From: Candidatus Methanarcanum hacksteinii
GTDB lineage: Archaea; Thermoplasmatota; Thermoplasmata; Methanomassiliicoccales; Methanomethylophilaceae
DNA length: 64,000 nucleotides
Direction of reading: 5' to 3'
Assembly (NCBI GenBank): GCA_006954405.1
Contig: LVVQ01000001.1
Coordinates: 124,001 to 188,000 of the forward strand
Shown in pieces: positions 43,252-51,186 of this stretch (positions are counted from its first letter, which is position 1; the number at the start of each line of letters is the position of its first letter). A model generated the notes under the pieces. The model searched no databases. It was not told the DNA's origin and saw only the letters and a list, made by a program, of their open reading frames with translations. The translations under genes were made by a program, and so were the position numbers.

Positions 43252-43476
43252 TCAGAAAAGATCTGGGAAATAAGTCATAAGCCACATTATCGCGAAACCA
43301 AGTGCTCCGAGAACTACGATTCCGATACCTGTGATTGCGACAGTTTTCTTGTATTCCTCGTGCGTAGGTGTACGGGCCATCTTCATGATCCTTCCGTACT
43401 TTCCCTTTCCGAGATTGCGGAATTTGGATTCCACCCTCTTCTGGTATTCTGAGGCTTTTGATGTCTCTGTGTCCAT
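43252..43476 (-). CDS. Preprotein translocase SecE (Sec61 gamma)
   Basis: A 74-residue protein with a charged N-terminal region and one membrane helix near the C terminus ('TGIGIVVLGALGFAIMWLM'). The amphipathic 'RIMKMARTPTHEEYKKT' before the helix is characteristic of archaeal SecE/Sec61 gamma. ATG 43476 follows GAGGGAAG; a GTG at 43530 lacks a ribosome site. It is the first gene of the SecE-Spt5-L11 operon, with a TATA box near 43570-43581. Confidence 0.92.
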   Translation of the reverse strand: MDTETSKASEYQKRVESKFRNLGKGKYGRIMKMARTPTHEEYKKTVAITGIGIVVLGALGFAIMWLMTYFPDLF

Positions 43477-43569
43477 TTTATCTTCCCTCTGTCCCCGAAT
43501 GCGGGTACATTTTACCTTCCTCGTTGCCACTGATATGGTTAACGATGGAGATACCCTTTACTCCGCATT

Positions 43570-43581
43570 CTTATTTTAAAG
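43570..43581 (-). promoter_or_regulatory. TATA box of the secE-spt5-rpl11 operon
   Basis: CTTTAAAATAAG on the minus strand. It predicts transcription from about 43549. Confidence 0.5.
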
Positions 43582-43728
43582 TTTTCGGTACTTTTTCACT
43601 CTGTATATGTCATTTAAATGAAAATATGCGAGTTTTAGATGTGAAATGCGATTTCGTAACGACTTATAAAGCAAATAATCTTAAATATGAAACGCTGATT
43701 GGGGCGTACCCACACAGCAGGTGATTGT

Positions 43729-43893
43729 ATGGAAGAAGTTCTTTGTAGCATTGAGATTATCAAAGAAAACAACGATTTCATAGCCAAGATCCAGAGCGAT
43801 CTCGGCGGAAACAGGGAATATAGGTCCCAATTATTCGAAGACGTCCTCGATCAATTCGTCATGGATCTCCAGGAAGAATTCGAATCTATGTAA
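43729..43893 (+). CDS. Small acidic protein, unknown
   Basis: A 54-residue protein, predicted helical and acidic ('CSIEIIKENNDFIAKIQSDL', then 'LFEDVLDQFVMDLQEEFESM'). ATG 43729 has AGGTGAT just upstream; the longer frame from 43699 has no site. TATA-like elements lie at 43661-43690. It is followed after 13 bases by the UPF0147 gene, so the two are probably one operon. I do not recognise a family. Confidence 0.65.
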   Translation: MEEVLCSIEIIKENNDFIAKIQSDLGGNREYRSQLFEDVLDQFVMDLQEEFESM

Positions 43894-43906
43894 AGGAGGA
43901 AATGAC

Positions 43907-44179
43907 ATGGCGGCAATCGACGCAAAACTGAAACAGATTACAAACGAACTAGAAGGACGTCTCGCCAACGACAATGGAGTCCCCAGAAACATCAGGAAAG
44001 GCGCAACGGACGCTGTCGCACTCCTCCAGGACAACAAGAAAGCAATGGACCTTCGTATCTCCAGCGCGATCAACATCCTCGCAGATCTTTCCAACGACCC
44101 CAACATACCCATGGAGTCATGGAGTGCGATCATGCAGATCCTGTCGGATCTCGAGATCATGTTGAAGGATATCGCATAA
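43907..44179 (+). CDS. UPF0147 family protein
   Basis: A 90-residue, all-helical protein matching the archaeal UPF0147 family: 'NDNGVPRNIRKGATDAVALL' and 'RISSAINILADLSNDPNIP' are its conserved segments. Function is unknown, though it is nearly universal in some archaeal groups. AAGGAGG gives an ideal ribosome site. The stop codon lies in the loop of an 8-bp hairpin. Confidence 0.9.
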   Translation: MAAIDAKLKQITNELEGRLANDNGVPRNIRKGATDAVALLQDNKKAMDLRISSAINILADLSNDPNIPMESWSAIMQILSDLEIMLKDIA

Positions 44180-44187
44180 GCGATATC
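44168..44187 (+). terminator. Hairpin spanning the UPF0147 stop codon
   Basis: GATATCGC-ATAA-GCGATATC is a perfect 8-bp stem whose loop contains the TAA stop. It could stabilise the 3' end or take part in termination with the next hairpin. Confidence 0.4.
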
Positions 44188-44213
44188 GTACAATCTTACG
44201 ATTTCATCATGGG

Positions 44214-44255
44214 TGGCCTCTATTCTTGTTCCGTTCCGAACGGAACAAGAGGCCA
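44214..44255 (+). terminator. Long two-part hairpin after UPF0147
   Basis: An 11-bp perfect stem, CTTGTTCCGTT/AACGGAACAAG around CCG (44225-44249), is extended by a 6-bp outer stem TGGCCT/AGGCCA (44214-44219 with 44250-44255) with a 5-base bulge on one side. It is the strongest hairpin in the window and may be a terminator or a structured RNA. Confidence 0.55.
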
Positions 44256-44355
44256 TCTTCTAACAGAAACGTCTTACGAGCAACATCATTCTCAACGTAT
44301 GACATACGACAGATGTTGGAAAATATTATTCTAAACAGAGTGTATTGAGGGACGT

Positions 44356-44871
44356 ATGAAGCACGGCCTATCGAGATTGAAGAAGATCTGCAGGTATGCG
44401 TCCAATGTGATGACGATCGCCGGCATGATACTCGCCATATTGGCCATCGTGACGATCGGTCTCGGAATAATATCCCTCATAACAGGCAATGTCTCCGACA
44501 TACTGCTGTCATGGATAGGCCATAACGGTGATGAGGGTACTAAGATCATCGTTGCCGCAACGATGGAAAACATCCTGATATTATCCATCGGTTCGATAAC
44601 CGTCATAACGATAGGTAATGTCATGGATTCCATATCCAAGGAGAACAGCCCGTTCACCGAGCTGAATGCCGATAGGATGGTCCTGATATCGATGATATAT
44701 TTCGTGTCATCATTCCTGCTACTCACATTAGGATTCATCGTCGAGAGGAGGGCCACCGAATCGGTCTTCATCTTCCTCGGGACGTTATTGGTATCGGTCG
44801 TGATGTATTGTCTTGCACTGATGTGTCGCTATGGTGCGATATTGCAGAAGGAATCCGATGAGACTCTTTGA
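44356..44871 (+). CDS. DUF2975 family membrane protein
   Basis: A 171-residue protein with four membrane helices. The conserved DUF2975 segment is the cytoplasmic 'SISKENSPFTELNADRMVLI'. Such proteins are common in Firmicutes, paired with a small YozG-type HTH regulator, exactly as here (10-base gap). The pair probably forms a membrane-signal and regulator unit of unknown purpose. A TATA box (about 44320-44330) lies 27-30 bases upstream. Confidence 0.85.
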   Translation: MKHGLSRLKKICRYASNVMTIAGMILAILAIVTIGLGIISLITGNVSDILLSWIGHNGDEGTKIIVAATMENILILSIGSITVITIGNVMDSISKENSPFTELNADRMVLISMIYFVSSFLLLTLGFIVERRATESVFIFLGTLLVSVVMYCLALMCRYGAILQKESDETL

Positions 44872-44881
44872 AGGTGGATGA

Positions 44882-45094
44882 ATGACGATAATCCTCAGAT
44901 TGGACCGTGTGATGGCTGACAGGAAGATGTCACTGAATCAACTGACCGAACTAGTGGGCATATCCAATGTGAATCTATCCAAGATAAAGACAGGCAAGAT
45001 AAGTGCGATAAGATTCTCGACGTTGAACGGGATATGTAAGGCCCTGAACTGTCAACCGGGCGACATATTAGAATATGTAGAAGAGGAGGAGTGA
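44882..45094 (+). CDS. YozG-type HTH regulator (Cro/C1 family)
   Basis: A 70-residue single-domain helix-turn-helix protein. The pattern 'MSLNQLTELVGISNVNLSKIKTGKISAIRFSTLNGICKAL'-like residues span the DNA-binding fold, with 'NCQPGDILEY' at the C terminus, typical of HTH_26/YozG proteins. It is coupled to the DUF2975 membrane protein and followed by a hairpin terminator. Confidence 0.9.
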   Translation: MTIILRLDRVMADRKMSLNQLTELVGISNVNLSKIKTGKISAIRFSTLNGICKALNCQPGDILEYVEEEE

Positions 45095-45095
45095 G

Positions 45096-45120
45096 TGTCG
45101 CCCTGGTGTAGAGGGCGACA
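45096..45120. terminator. Hairpin between the YozG gene and the BASS gene
   Basis: TGTCGCCCT and AGGGCGACA (9-bp stem, 7-base loop) lie between two convergent genes, so the element may serve both strands. Confidence 0.55.
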
Positions 45121-45128
45121 TCACATCC

Positions 45129-46091
45129 TCATGCTTCGGATGCCAACTCGCGTTCCATCCTCTTCCTGCTGAAGAGAACGGAGTCCATGAATGCTACCCA
45201 TATTATCTCCACGATTATCGAGGTAGCTATGGCGACCATCGCATCACCTGTTATCGGTCCGAGAATACCTGATGTGCACAATGCGATCGCAATCCCTTTG
45301 TTCTTGTAAGAGGCCATGAGGATGTCCGTGACCCTTTGTGACCAACCTATGCCCATCCTCTTCTCCGCTCTTTCGACAGCGAATCCAAGACCGAAGGATC
45401 TGAGGAATGCTATCAATGCGAACACGACGAACACCCATGCGGGTATCCCTTTGAAATTGGTAGCACCCACTGAGAGCCAGACCATGAAGAATATACAAAG
45501 ATTGAGGAAAATGGCCATCAGATCCTTATCTATCTTGACCTTGGTCAAGAGCCTGGATGCGATCAAAGGTATCCCGAGAAGTTTGAGTACGGTGATCAAC
45601 ACATCGGTCATCTCCACGCTCTCGCCGAGTGTAAACCATATGATCGCAGGTATCCAAACGAGGGATACGACGTATGTCACGATCGTACCTCTTGCCGCAT
45701 GCTCCATGTCCCCTCTCAATATGTAAGAGAGAGGAACGACCGAACCTGCGAAGGGCGCCGCGGCTACGAATATCAAGCCTGTTGCCTGATTCCCGAAATC
45801 CGTGTCCTTCAGAATGTAATAACCGATCAATGGAATTATCGATGATATGATCAATCCAAGCATTACGGCCCTGAGAACGGATGTTCCATGGGCCACAGGA
45901 TTCAGATTCCTATAGGGTATCCTTGACAAGGACAATGTTAGCATGACAACAAGGGTCCAGATCGTCAGATCCGAACGGATGTTCGGCGTCAAGGATTCTG
46001 GGAACCAACCTCCAAGATTGGTCACCAGAGCGACGAACATCGCCAGCATCATCATGAAGGCGCTACTCTTCAACAGACTCTTCATATTCAT
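45129..46091 (-). CDS. Bile acid:sodium symporter (BASS/SBF) family transporter
   Basis: A 320-residue protein with about nine or ten membrane helices. Family features are 'FVAAAPFAGSVVPLSYILRGD', in which the proline-containing broken helix matches the BASS fold, and 'ASYKNKGIAIALCTSGILG' in the second repeat. The family moves bile acids, pantoate, pyruvate or other organic anions with Na+. A bile acid substrate is suggested but not shown by the bile salt hydrolase 5 kb away. A TATA box at 46117-46124 predicts a leaderless start at 46091; M3 is an alternative. Confidence 0.85.
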   Translation of the reverse strand: MNMKSLLKSSAFMMMLAMFVALVTNLGGWFPESLTPNIRSDLTIWTLVVMLTLSLSRIPYRNLNPVAHGTSVLRAVMLGLIISSIIPLIGYYILKDTDFGNQATGLIFVAAAPFAGSVVPLSYILRGDMEHAARGTIVTYVVSLVWIPAIIWFTLGESVEMTDVLITVLKLLGIPLIASRLLTKVKIDKDLMAIFLNLCIFFMVWLSVGATNFKGIPAWVFVVFALIAFLRSFGLGFAVERAEKRMGIGWSQRVTDILMASYKNKGIAIALCTSGILGPITGDAMVAIATSIIVEIIWVAFMDSVLFSRKRMERELASEA

Positions 46092-46116
46092 GGATATGGA
46101 AGTATATTGAATCCGT

Positions 46117-46137
46117 ATTTATCGTTTATCGATAAAT
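46117..46137. promoter_or_regulatory. Inverted repeat in the divergent BASS/menA promoter
   Basis: ATTTATCG and CGATAAAT (8-bp arms, 5-base gap) lie between the two divergent genes. The left arm, read on the minus strand, is the BASS TATA box. It could be an operator for the BASS gene or two coincident TATA boxes. Confidence 0.45.
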
Positions 46138-46138
46138 A

Positions 46139-46151
46139 ATTTATTTATATC
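46139..46151 (+). promoter_or_regulatory. TATA box of the menA-like gene
   Basis: 'TTTATTTATATC' centred about 26 bases before ATG 46172, indicating a leaderless mRNA. Confidence 0.6.
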
Positions 46152-46171
46152 GTGTTATTAATCCGAAAAAC

Positions 46172-47095
46172 ATGGACGTACCAACGGTAAGACCAGTGAA
46201 AGCTGGATGGTGGAATGTGTTGAGACCGTGGACACTCCACGGCGCCGTCGTACCAGTGCTGATCGGTGGTGCGGTCGCAATGACTGTGATCGAGCCCGAA
46301 TGGATCGATGCGATCGTGTTCGCATTGATCATGTTGGGATCATGTCTTTTCCAATGTGTGGCGAACATCCTGAACACGTATGGTGATTTCGTCAAGGGCA
46401 CGGATACTGTGGAGAACGAGACGAGATCGCCTGAATTGGTCACAGGTGTTCTGAAGCCGGAGGATGTCCTGATGGCAGGCATGGTATGTCTGTTCATCAT
46501 ATGCATCATCGGGATCGTGTTGATGTTCCACGTCGGCATTGGCCTGATGGTGTATGGCCTGTTGGGCATATTCGGAGTGACCATGTACACCATGGGTGCA
46601 TCATACAAGTATCATGGGATGGGTCAGATCTCCGTGTTCATCAACTTCGGCATACTCATGCCGATGGGGACATACTACGTGCTCACAGGTGACTTCTTCT
46701 CGATGGATGTCCTCCTGCTCAGCTTACCGAACGCCTTCATGATCACAGGCGTGTTGGCAGGTAACGAATTACGTGACTATTATGAGGACAAGAAAACGGA
46801 TGTCGGTACGCTCATCGGTCGCATGTCCTATGAGAATGGGATGAGACTCTACCTCTTCGAATCGTTGATCTCATTCCCGATCCTGATAATATTGATGGTC
46901 ACAGGGATGGCTCCATTGACGTGTGCCATCGCATTCTTGACGTTATATGACGCATATATCCTGTATGCGAATTCAAAAAGAGCACCCAAGGATGGCCATT
47001 CGAGTTTCATGTTGGTACCGTTATGCTTCAAATTGAATTGGCATTTCGGCGTATTGATGGTCGCAGGTTATTTGATATGGATGTTCATTCCATGA
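46172..47095 (+). CDS. UbiA-family prenyltransferase, MenA-like
   Basis: A 307-residue protein with about eight membrane helices and two aspartate-rich motifs of the UbiA superfamily: 'NILNTYGDFVKGTD' and 'NELRDYYEDKKTDVGTLIGR'. The second motif and the start 'WWNVLRPWTLHGAVVP' resemble MenA (1,4-dihydroxy-2-naphthoate prenyltransferase). It would attach a polyprenyl chain to an aromatic acceptor in the membrane. The next gene is a UbiE/MenG-type methyltransferase, the matching final step of quinone synthesis. Confidence 0.88.
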   Translation: MDVPTVRPVKAGWWNVLRPWTLHGAVVPVLIGGAVAMTVIEPEWIDAIVFALIMLGSCLFQCVANILNTYGDFVKGTDTVENETRSPELVTGVLKPEDVLMAGMVCLFIICIIGIVLMFHVGIGLMVYGLLGIFGVTMYTMGASYKYHGMGQISVFINFGILMPMGTYYVLTGDFFSMDVLLLSLPNAFMITGVLAGNELRDYYEDKKTDVGTLIGRMSYENGMRLYLFESLISFPILIILMVTGMAPLTCAIAFLTLYDAYILYANSKRAPKDGHSSFMLVPLCFKLNWHFGVLMVAGYLIWMFIP

Positions 47096-47108
47096 TTCAG
47101 GTGACAGC

Positions 47109-47861
47109 ATGGCAGAGGAATTGAAGGGCAACCAATTCGAAGGAAAGGGCGAATACGTCGTGGACGTATTCGAGGAGATCGCAGAATACTACGATAAGAT
47201 GAACGGGATAATGTCCATCGGCATGGTGAAAGGATGGCACAGATTCATGTTCAAGAAAGCTGGGGACATCAGCGGTAAGAAGGTCTGCGATGTTGGTTGC
47301 GGAACAGGAGAGATCTCCTTCATGGCTGCCGAGAGGGTTGGAAAGGATGGAGAAGTGATCGGAGTGGACATAACGCCAGGGATGCTTGCGATGGCAAGGA
47401 AGAAGATGGCTACCCTCGATCTCCCCAAAGATGTGGATTTCCGCGAAGGGGATGCTCTCAATATGCAATTCGATGACAACACCTTCGATCTCGTCACATC
47501 CGGATACATGCTCAGAAATGTCACCGACATACAGCAAGCTGTCAACGAGATGTATAGGATCCTCAAACCGAATGGAAAATGCATCGTTGCCGAACTCTCG
47601 AAACCCAAGAACAAACTCCTGCTCTTCGGATACAACATCTATGTCTTCCACATAGTGCCATGGTTCGGAAGAAGGTTCGACAAAGGCAAGAAGATCGATG
47701 GCAAACAGCCCGCATACGATTGGCTCACGTCATCTCTTGAGGGATTCCCTCATGGGAATGACATGGTCAAGATATTCAAGAAAGCTGGTTTCGAAGACGC
47801 GAGATTCTATGTGAAATCCATGGGTGCTGTGAACATCTACGTAGCAACGAAGACTCAATGA
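47109..47861 (+). CDS. UbiE/MenG-like methyltransferase
   Basis: A 250-residue class I SAM methyltransferase with the UbiE start 'VVDVFEEIAEYYDKMNGIMS', the SAM motif V-C-D-V-G-C-G-T-G, 'GVDITPGMLAMARKK' and 'DLVTSGYMLRNVTD', which closely follow UbiE/MenG. It C-methylates a prenylated quinol. It lies 13 bases after the MenA-like gene. Its 3' end overlaps the convergent guaA subunit gene by 7 bases. Confidence 0.88.
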   Translation: MAEELKGNQFEGKGEYVVDVFEEIAEYYDKMNGIMSIGMVKGWHRFMFKKAGDISGKKVCDVGCGTGEISFMAAERVGKDGEVIGVDITPGMLAMARKKMATLDLPKDVDFREGDALNMQFDDNTFDLVTSGYMLRNVTDIQQAVNEMYRILKPNGKCIVAELSKPKNKLLLFGYNIYVFHIVPWFGRRFDKGKKIDGKQPAYDWLTSSLEGFPHGNDMVKIFKKAGFEDARFYVKSMGAVNIYVATKTQ

Positions 47862-48439
47862 GTCCTCTTCCACTCGGCACAGATATCCACGAAATTCTGG
47901 AACATCTGCTCACCATATTCGGTGTGTTCCACCTCAGGATGGAATTGAACAGCATAGATCGGCCTGGTCTTGCAACGAACCGCCTCCACGGGACAAGTGG
48001 ATGATGTTGCGATCAATTCGAAACCGTCAGGTACTCCTTTGACCTCATCATTATGCGATGCCCATGCGGTTATCTCCGATGGGATGCCTTTGAAGATATC
48101 ACTATCATCAAGGATCTTCAGATCCACTTTGCTAAATTCAGGATTCTGCGCAGGACCGAGTTTCGAACCGAAATGCTCGCATGTGAACTGCATACCTGCA
48201 CATATTCCGAATATAGGGAAATCCGCCTTGTCGAGATACTCTCCATTGTTCCCCATCGCATCCGCTTCCGTAGCAACGGAAGGAGAACCGCCTGAGAGGA
48301 TCAGACCATCGACCTCATCCTTGATCTCATCAAAGGGTGTAGTGTTAGGGATTATCTTGACGTCCACGTCGAGATATCTCAATACGCGCCATTCGCGATG
48401 CGTCCATTGACCTCCGTTGTCCACTACGTAAATCTTCAT
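47855..48439 (-). CDS. guaAA: GMP synthase glutamine amidotransferase subunit
   Basis: A 194-residue class I glutamine amidotransferase. It has 'YVVDNGGQWTHREWRVLRYL' at the start, 'GLILSGGSPS', the nucleophile motif F-G-I-C-A-G-M-Q-F and 'YAVQFHPEVEHTEYG' with the catalytic His and Glu. It supplies ammonia to the separate ATP pyrophosphatase subunit at 49521-50468; the split form is usual in archaea. A TATA box (48461-48473) centred 27 bases upstream decides ATG 48439 over 48463. Confidence 0.94.
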   Translation of the reverse strand: MKIYVVDNGGQWTHREWRVLRYLDVDVKIIPNTTPFDEIKDEVDGLILSGGSPSVATEADAMGNNGEYLDKADFPIFGICAGMQFTCEHFGSKLGPAQNPEFSKVDLKILDDSDIFKGIPSEITAWASHNDEVKGVPDGFELIATSSTCPVEAVRCKTRPIYAVQFHPEVEHTEYGEQMFQNFVDICAEWKRTH

Positions 48440-48460
48440 TATACGGCCAATCTGAGGAAT

Positions 48461-48473
48461 CATATAAATAAAT
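48461..48473 (-). promoter_or_regulatory. TATA box of guaAA
   Basis: ATTTATTTATATG on the minus strand, centred about 27 bases before ATG 48439. Confidence 0.6.
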
Positions 48474-48540
48474 CATCATCAGAATGTCTATCAAATGGAC
48501 ATATGATGTGTGAAAAACAGATTATGTGCGCATTGGAAGC

Positions 48541-49419
48541 TTAAGCACGTTCCCAATAGAGGATGTTGTCGATGAAATTCGGATTCAACCTTCCGCAATC
48601 CTTCAACCAGGACAGATATGAACGTACCGTGCTTGAGATCAGGACATATTCCTCCATCGTCATCTTCAGACCATAATCATCGAACAGTCTTTTCACGATG
48701 TTCTCGACCGTTATCGGTTCGTTACACATCTCCACGATGTGGTCTGCGACCTCCATCACACTATCGATATTGTATTGCGCCAACTCGGATATGTCCTCAG
48801 TCGCTTCAACATGGGCAGGGATGAATATCTTGGCTTTCATATCCCTGACCTTCTCCAACGTTGCGATATACTCTCCGACATCGTAAACGAAACCGATCTT
48901 GTACTTGTCCAAGGTCGCCTTACCTGAGATACAATCTGCTAAGAACACCACATTATCCTTGGTGCGGAAACCGACCATATCGAACGAATGACCTGGAAGA
49001 GGTATGATCTCAAGTCCCCCGGGGACAACAGAATCCGTAAGAGGGTGACAGTCGCTCTCTTGGGCCATCAGGAACTTATGGCGCAATTCCTTCATCGGAT
49101 ATCCGCCATAGAGGAATGCGGGCTCCAATACCGTGTGATTCGTGAAATCGCATTCGATACTGGGGGAATAGATCTTGCAGCCTGTCTGTGATTGGAGATA
49201 TTTATTACCACCAATATGATCGGCATGCGAATGTGTGCTGTATATGGCCACGAGATTCCAGCCGTTGGCATCCAATATCTGCCTGATCTTACGCCCTGCT
49301 TCCTTATCATTACCGCTGTCGATGATGCATACGTCCATATCATTCAACTTGACGAGGCCGATATTCGTGGGGCTTTTGACATAATAATCGTTATCGGATA
49401 CCTGTATCAACTCATACAT
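48541..49419 (-). CDS. Metallo-beta-lactamase fold hydrolase
   Basis: A 292-residue protein with the metal-binding motif T-H-S-H-A-D-H-I-G-G near residue 62, 'LPGHSFDMVGF', 'VVFLADCISG' and 'IPAHVE'. The fold and length match glyoxalase II-like or lactonase-like MBL proteins. A C-terminal helical region (residues about 220-290) is present. GGTGAG precedes the ATG. The substrate is unknown. It lies between the two GMP synthase genes, all on one strand. Confidence 0.85.
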   Translation of the reverse strand: MYELIQVSDNDYYVKSPTNIGLVKLNDMDVCIIDSGNDKEAGRKIRQILDANGWNLVAIYSTHSHADHIGGNKYLQSQTGCKIYSPSIECDFTNHTVLEPAFLYGGYPMKELRHKFLMAQESDCHPLTDSVVPGGLEIIPLPGHSFDMVGFRTKDNVVFLADCISGKATLDKYKIGFVYDVGEYIATLEKVRDMKAKIFIPAHVEATEDISELAQYNIDSVMEVADHIVEMCNEPITVENIVKRLFDDYGLKMTMEEYVLISSTVRSYLSWLKDCGRLNPNFIDNILYWERA

Positions 49420-49498
49420 GTGCTCACCTGATGGATCTATGCAATCCCATACTATCTAGTGAAGAGATTAGATCACGATATGCAAGATCGAAAGGGAT

Positions 49499-49516
49499 GA
49501 TGGGGCGTACCCCATC
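49499..49516 (-). terminator. Hairpin terminator after guaAB
   Basis: GATGGGG-CGTA-CCCCATC is a perfect 7-bp stem just past the stop at 49521. Confidence 0.55.
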
Positions 49517-49520
49517 GATC

Positions 49521-50468
49521 TCACTCCCATTCGATCGTCGCAGGTGGTTTGTTCGTGATGTCGTAAACGACACGGTTGACCTGATCCTTCATGGTGTTGG
49601 TGATACGCCTCGATATCTTATCCAGGATCTCCAACGGGATCATGAAGAACTCAGCCGTCATAGCATCCAACGATGACACCGCACGAACGACTATGGTCTT
49701 TCCATAGGCTCTTCTGTCGCCCTGCACACCGACAGATTTAGAGGGGAGCAAAGCTGCGAAGTATTGCCACGGCATCTCCATCTTCCCGTCTGCGACGGCT
49801 TTCTTTATCTCATCCTCTACGATGAAACATGCCTCACGTACGATCTCAATGTTCTCGGGTGTGACCTCGCCAAGGCACCTCACTGCAAGTCCGGGACCAG
49901 GGAACGGTTGCCTCTCTGAGGATTTGATGCCCAACAGCCTTGCGACTGCTCTGACCTCATCTTTGTACAGGTCGCGAAGAGGTTCGCAAAGCTCCATGCC
50001 CATGTCCTTGGGCAATCCGCCCACGTTGTGGTGCGATTTGATCGTGTCGCGGACACCATCTCCGGATTCGATCCAATCCGGTGCGATGGTTCCCTGAACG
50101 AGATATTCGGCTCCGAAATCCTTGGCCTCCCTCTCGAAGACGCGTATGAACTTCTCACCGATGATCTTCCTCTTGGTCTCTGGATCGGTCACGCCCTTCA
50201 ATGCCTCGAAGTACTCTTCGCTTGCATCTATGATCTTGAAATTGACGCCCATGTCCTCCAGCATTCCGCGGACCTCATCGGTCTCTCCCTTTCTCATCAA
50301 TCCTGTGTCGACATAGACTGCGAGCAACCTGTCCCCTATGGCCTTGCTCGCAATGACTGCGGAGACCATACTGTCCACTCCTCCGGAACAGGCGATTATC
50401 GCTTTACCCTTTATCTGGTCCGAAACGGACTTCACATGCTCTTCGACGAATTTGTCAGCTTTAAACAT
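49521..50468 (-). CDS. guaAB: GMP synthase ATP-pyrophosphatase subunit
   Basis: A 315-residue N-type ATP pyrophosphatase with the P-loop S-G-G-V-D-S near residue 30, 'YLVQGTIAPDWIESGDG', 'QPFPGPGLAVRCLGEV' and the C-terminal dimerisation end 'RVVYDITNKPPATIEWE'. It adenylates XMP and adds ammonia to make GMP. The start overlaps the purE stop by 8 bases and GAGGGTG precedes it, so purE and this gene form an operon. Confidence 0.95.
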   Translation of the reverse strand: MFKADKFVEEHVKSVSDQIKGKAIIACSGGVDSMVSAVIASKAIGDRLLAVYVDTGLMRKGETDEVRGMLEDMGVNFKIIDASEEYFEALKGVTDPETKRKIIGEKFIRVFEREAKDFGAEYLVQGTIAPDWIESGDGVRDTIKSHHNVGGLPKDMGMELCEPLRDLYKDEVRAVARLLGIKSSERQPFPGPGLAVRCLGEVTPENIEIVREACFIVEDEIKKAVADGKMEMPWQYFAALLPSKSVGVQGDRRAYGKTIVVRAVSSLDAMTAEFFMIPLEILDKISRRITNTMKDQVNRVVYDITNKPPATIEWE

Positions 50469-50931
50469 CAGCTACACCCTCTGAATCCTTGATGACTTTA
50501 TCCGCCATCTCCTTTCTGTATGATGCCATCTTATCGGCCAATCCGCTATCTGATATGCTCATCATCTCGATCGCGAGAACAGCAGCGTTGTCCCCTCTGT
50601 CCAGGCCTACGGTTGCTACGGGCACCCCTGGAGGCATCTGAACTATGGAAAGCAGTGCATCTAGGTTCATCTTACCGCTCACAGGCACGCCTATGACAGG
50701 TCTTGTCGTGAAGGACGCTACCACTCCAGGCAATGCTGCTGCAAGGCCTGCTATTGCGATGAATACCTTCGCATCTGACGACGTCACGATCTCCTCGACC
50801 CTACTTGGGGTCCTGTGCGCGGATGCGATCATGACCTTGTAGTCGATGTCGAATCTCTTGAAGATGTCTACGGCTTTCTCAGCGATCGGAAGGTCGCTCT
50901 TGCTTCCCATTATTATCAGGACTTCTGGCAT
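50461..50931 (-). CDS. purE: N5-carboxyaminoimidazole ribonucleotide mutase or AIR carboxylase
   Basis: A 156-residue PurE: 'LIIMGSKSDLPIAEKA' at the start, 'ASAHRTPSRVEEIV', 'IAGLAAALPGVVAS', 'VIGVPVSGKMNLDALLSIVQMPPGVPVATVGL' in part. It performs the carboxylation-linked step of purine synthesis. The frame runs on to 51147, but the TATA box 50953-50962 puts the transcript 5' end on ATG 50931, the normal family start. It is coupled to the GMP synthase subunit. Confidence 0.94.
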   Translation of the reverse strand: MPEVLIIMGSKSDLPIAEKAVDIFKRFDIDYKVMIASAHRTPSRVEEIVTSSDAKVFIAIAGLAAALPGVVASFTTRPVIGVPVSGKMNLDALLSIVQMPPGVPVATVGLDRGDNAAVLAIEMMSISDSGLADKMASYRKEMADKVIKDSEGVADV

Positions 50932-50952
50932 CGATGCGAAGATAATTTCGTG

Positions 50953-50962
50953 GATTATAAAC
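50953..50962 (-). promoter_or_regulatory. TATA box of purE-guaAB
   Basis: GTTTATAATC on the minus strand, centred 27 bases before ATG 50931. Confidence 0.6.
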
Positions 50963-51186
50963 TGTCGTATACAGCGCAACATATGGTATTGGTTGTATAT
51001 TCCGAATAGCATAGAACGTTGGATTTTAAATATTACAAGACAGCCAGATAGGTTCACCATACATGGCTCATCGTTATATACTATGTTACGATAGAATATA
51101 AAGTTCTCCGTAATAAATATATATGAAATACGAATATAGGCAACCAATTAGATTACGATATCGTGCCCTATGGGCTGGTGGTTCTT

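Noticed and set aside
50461..51147. 228-residue version of PurE
   Set aside because: Residues 1-72 would be translated from sequence upstream of the promoter; ATG 50931 is the family start.
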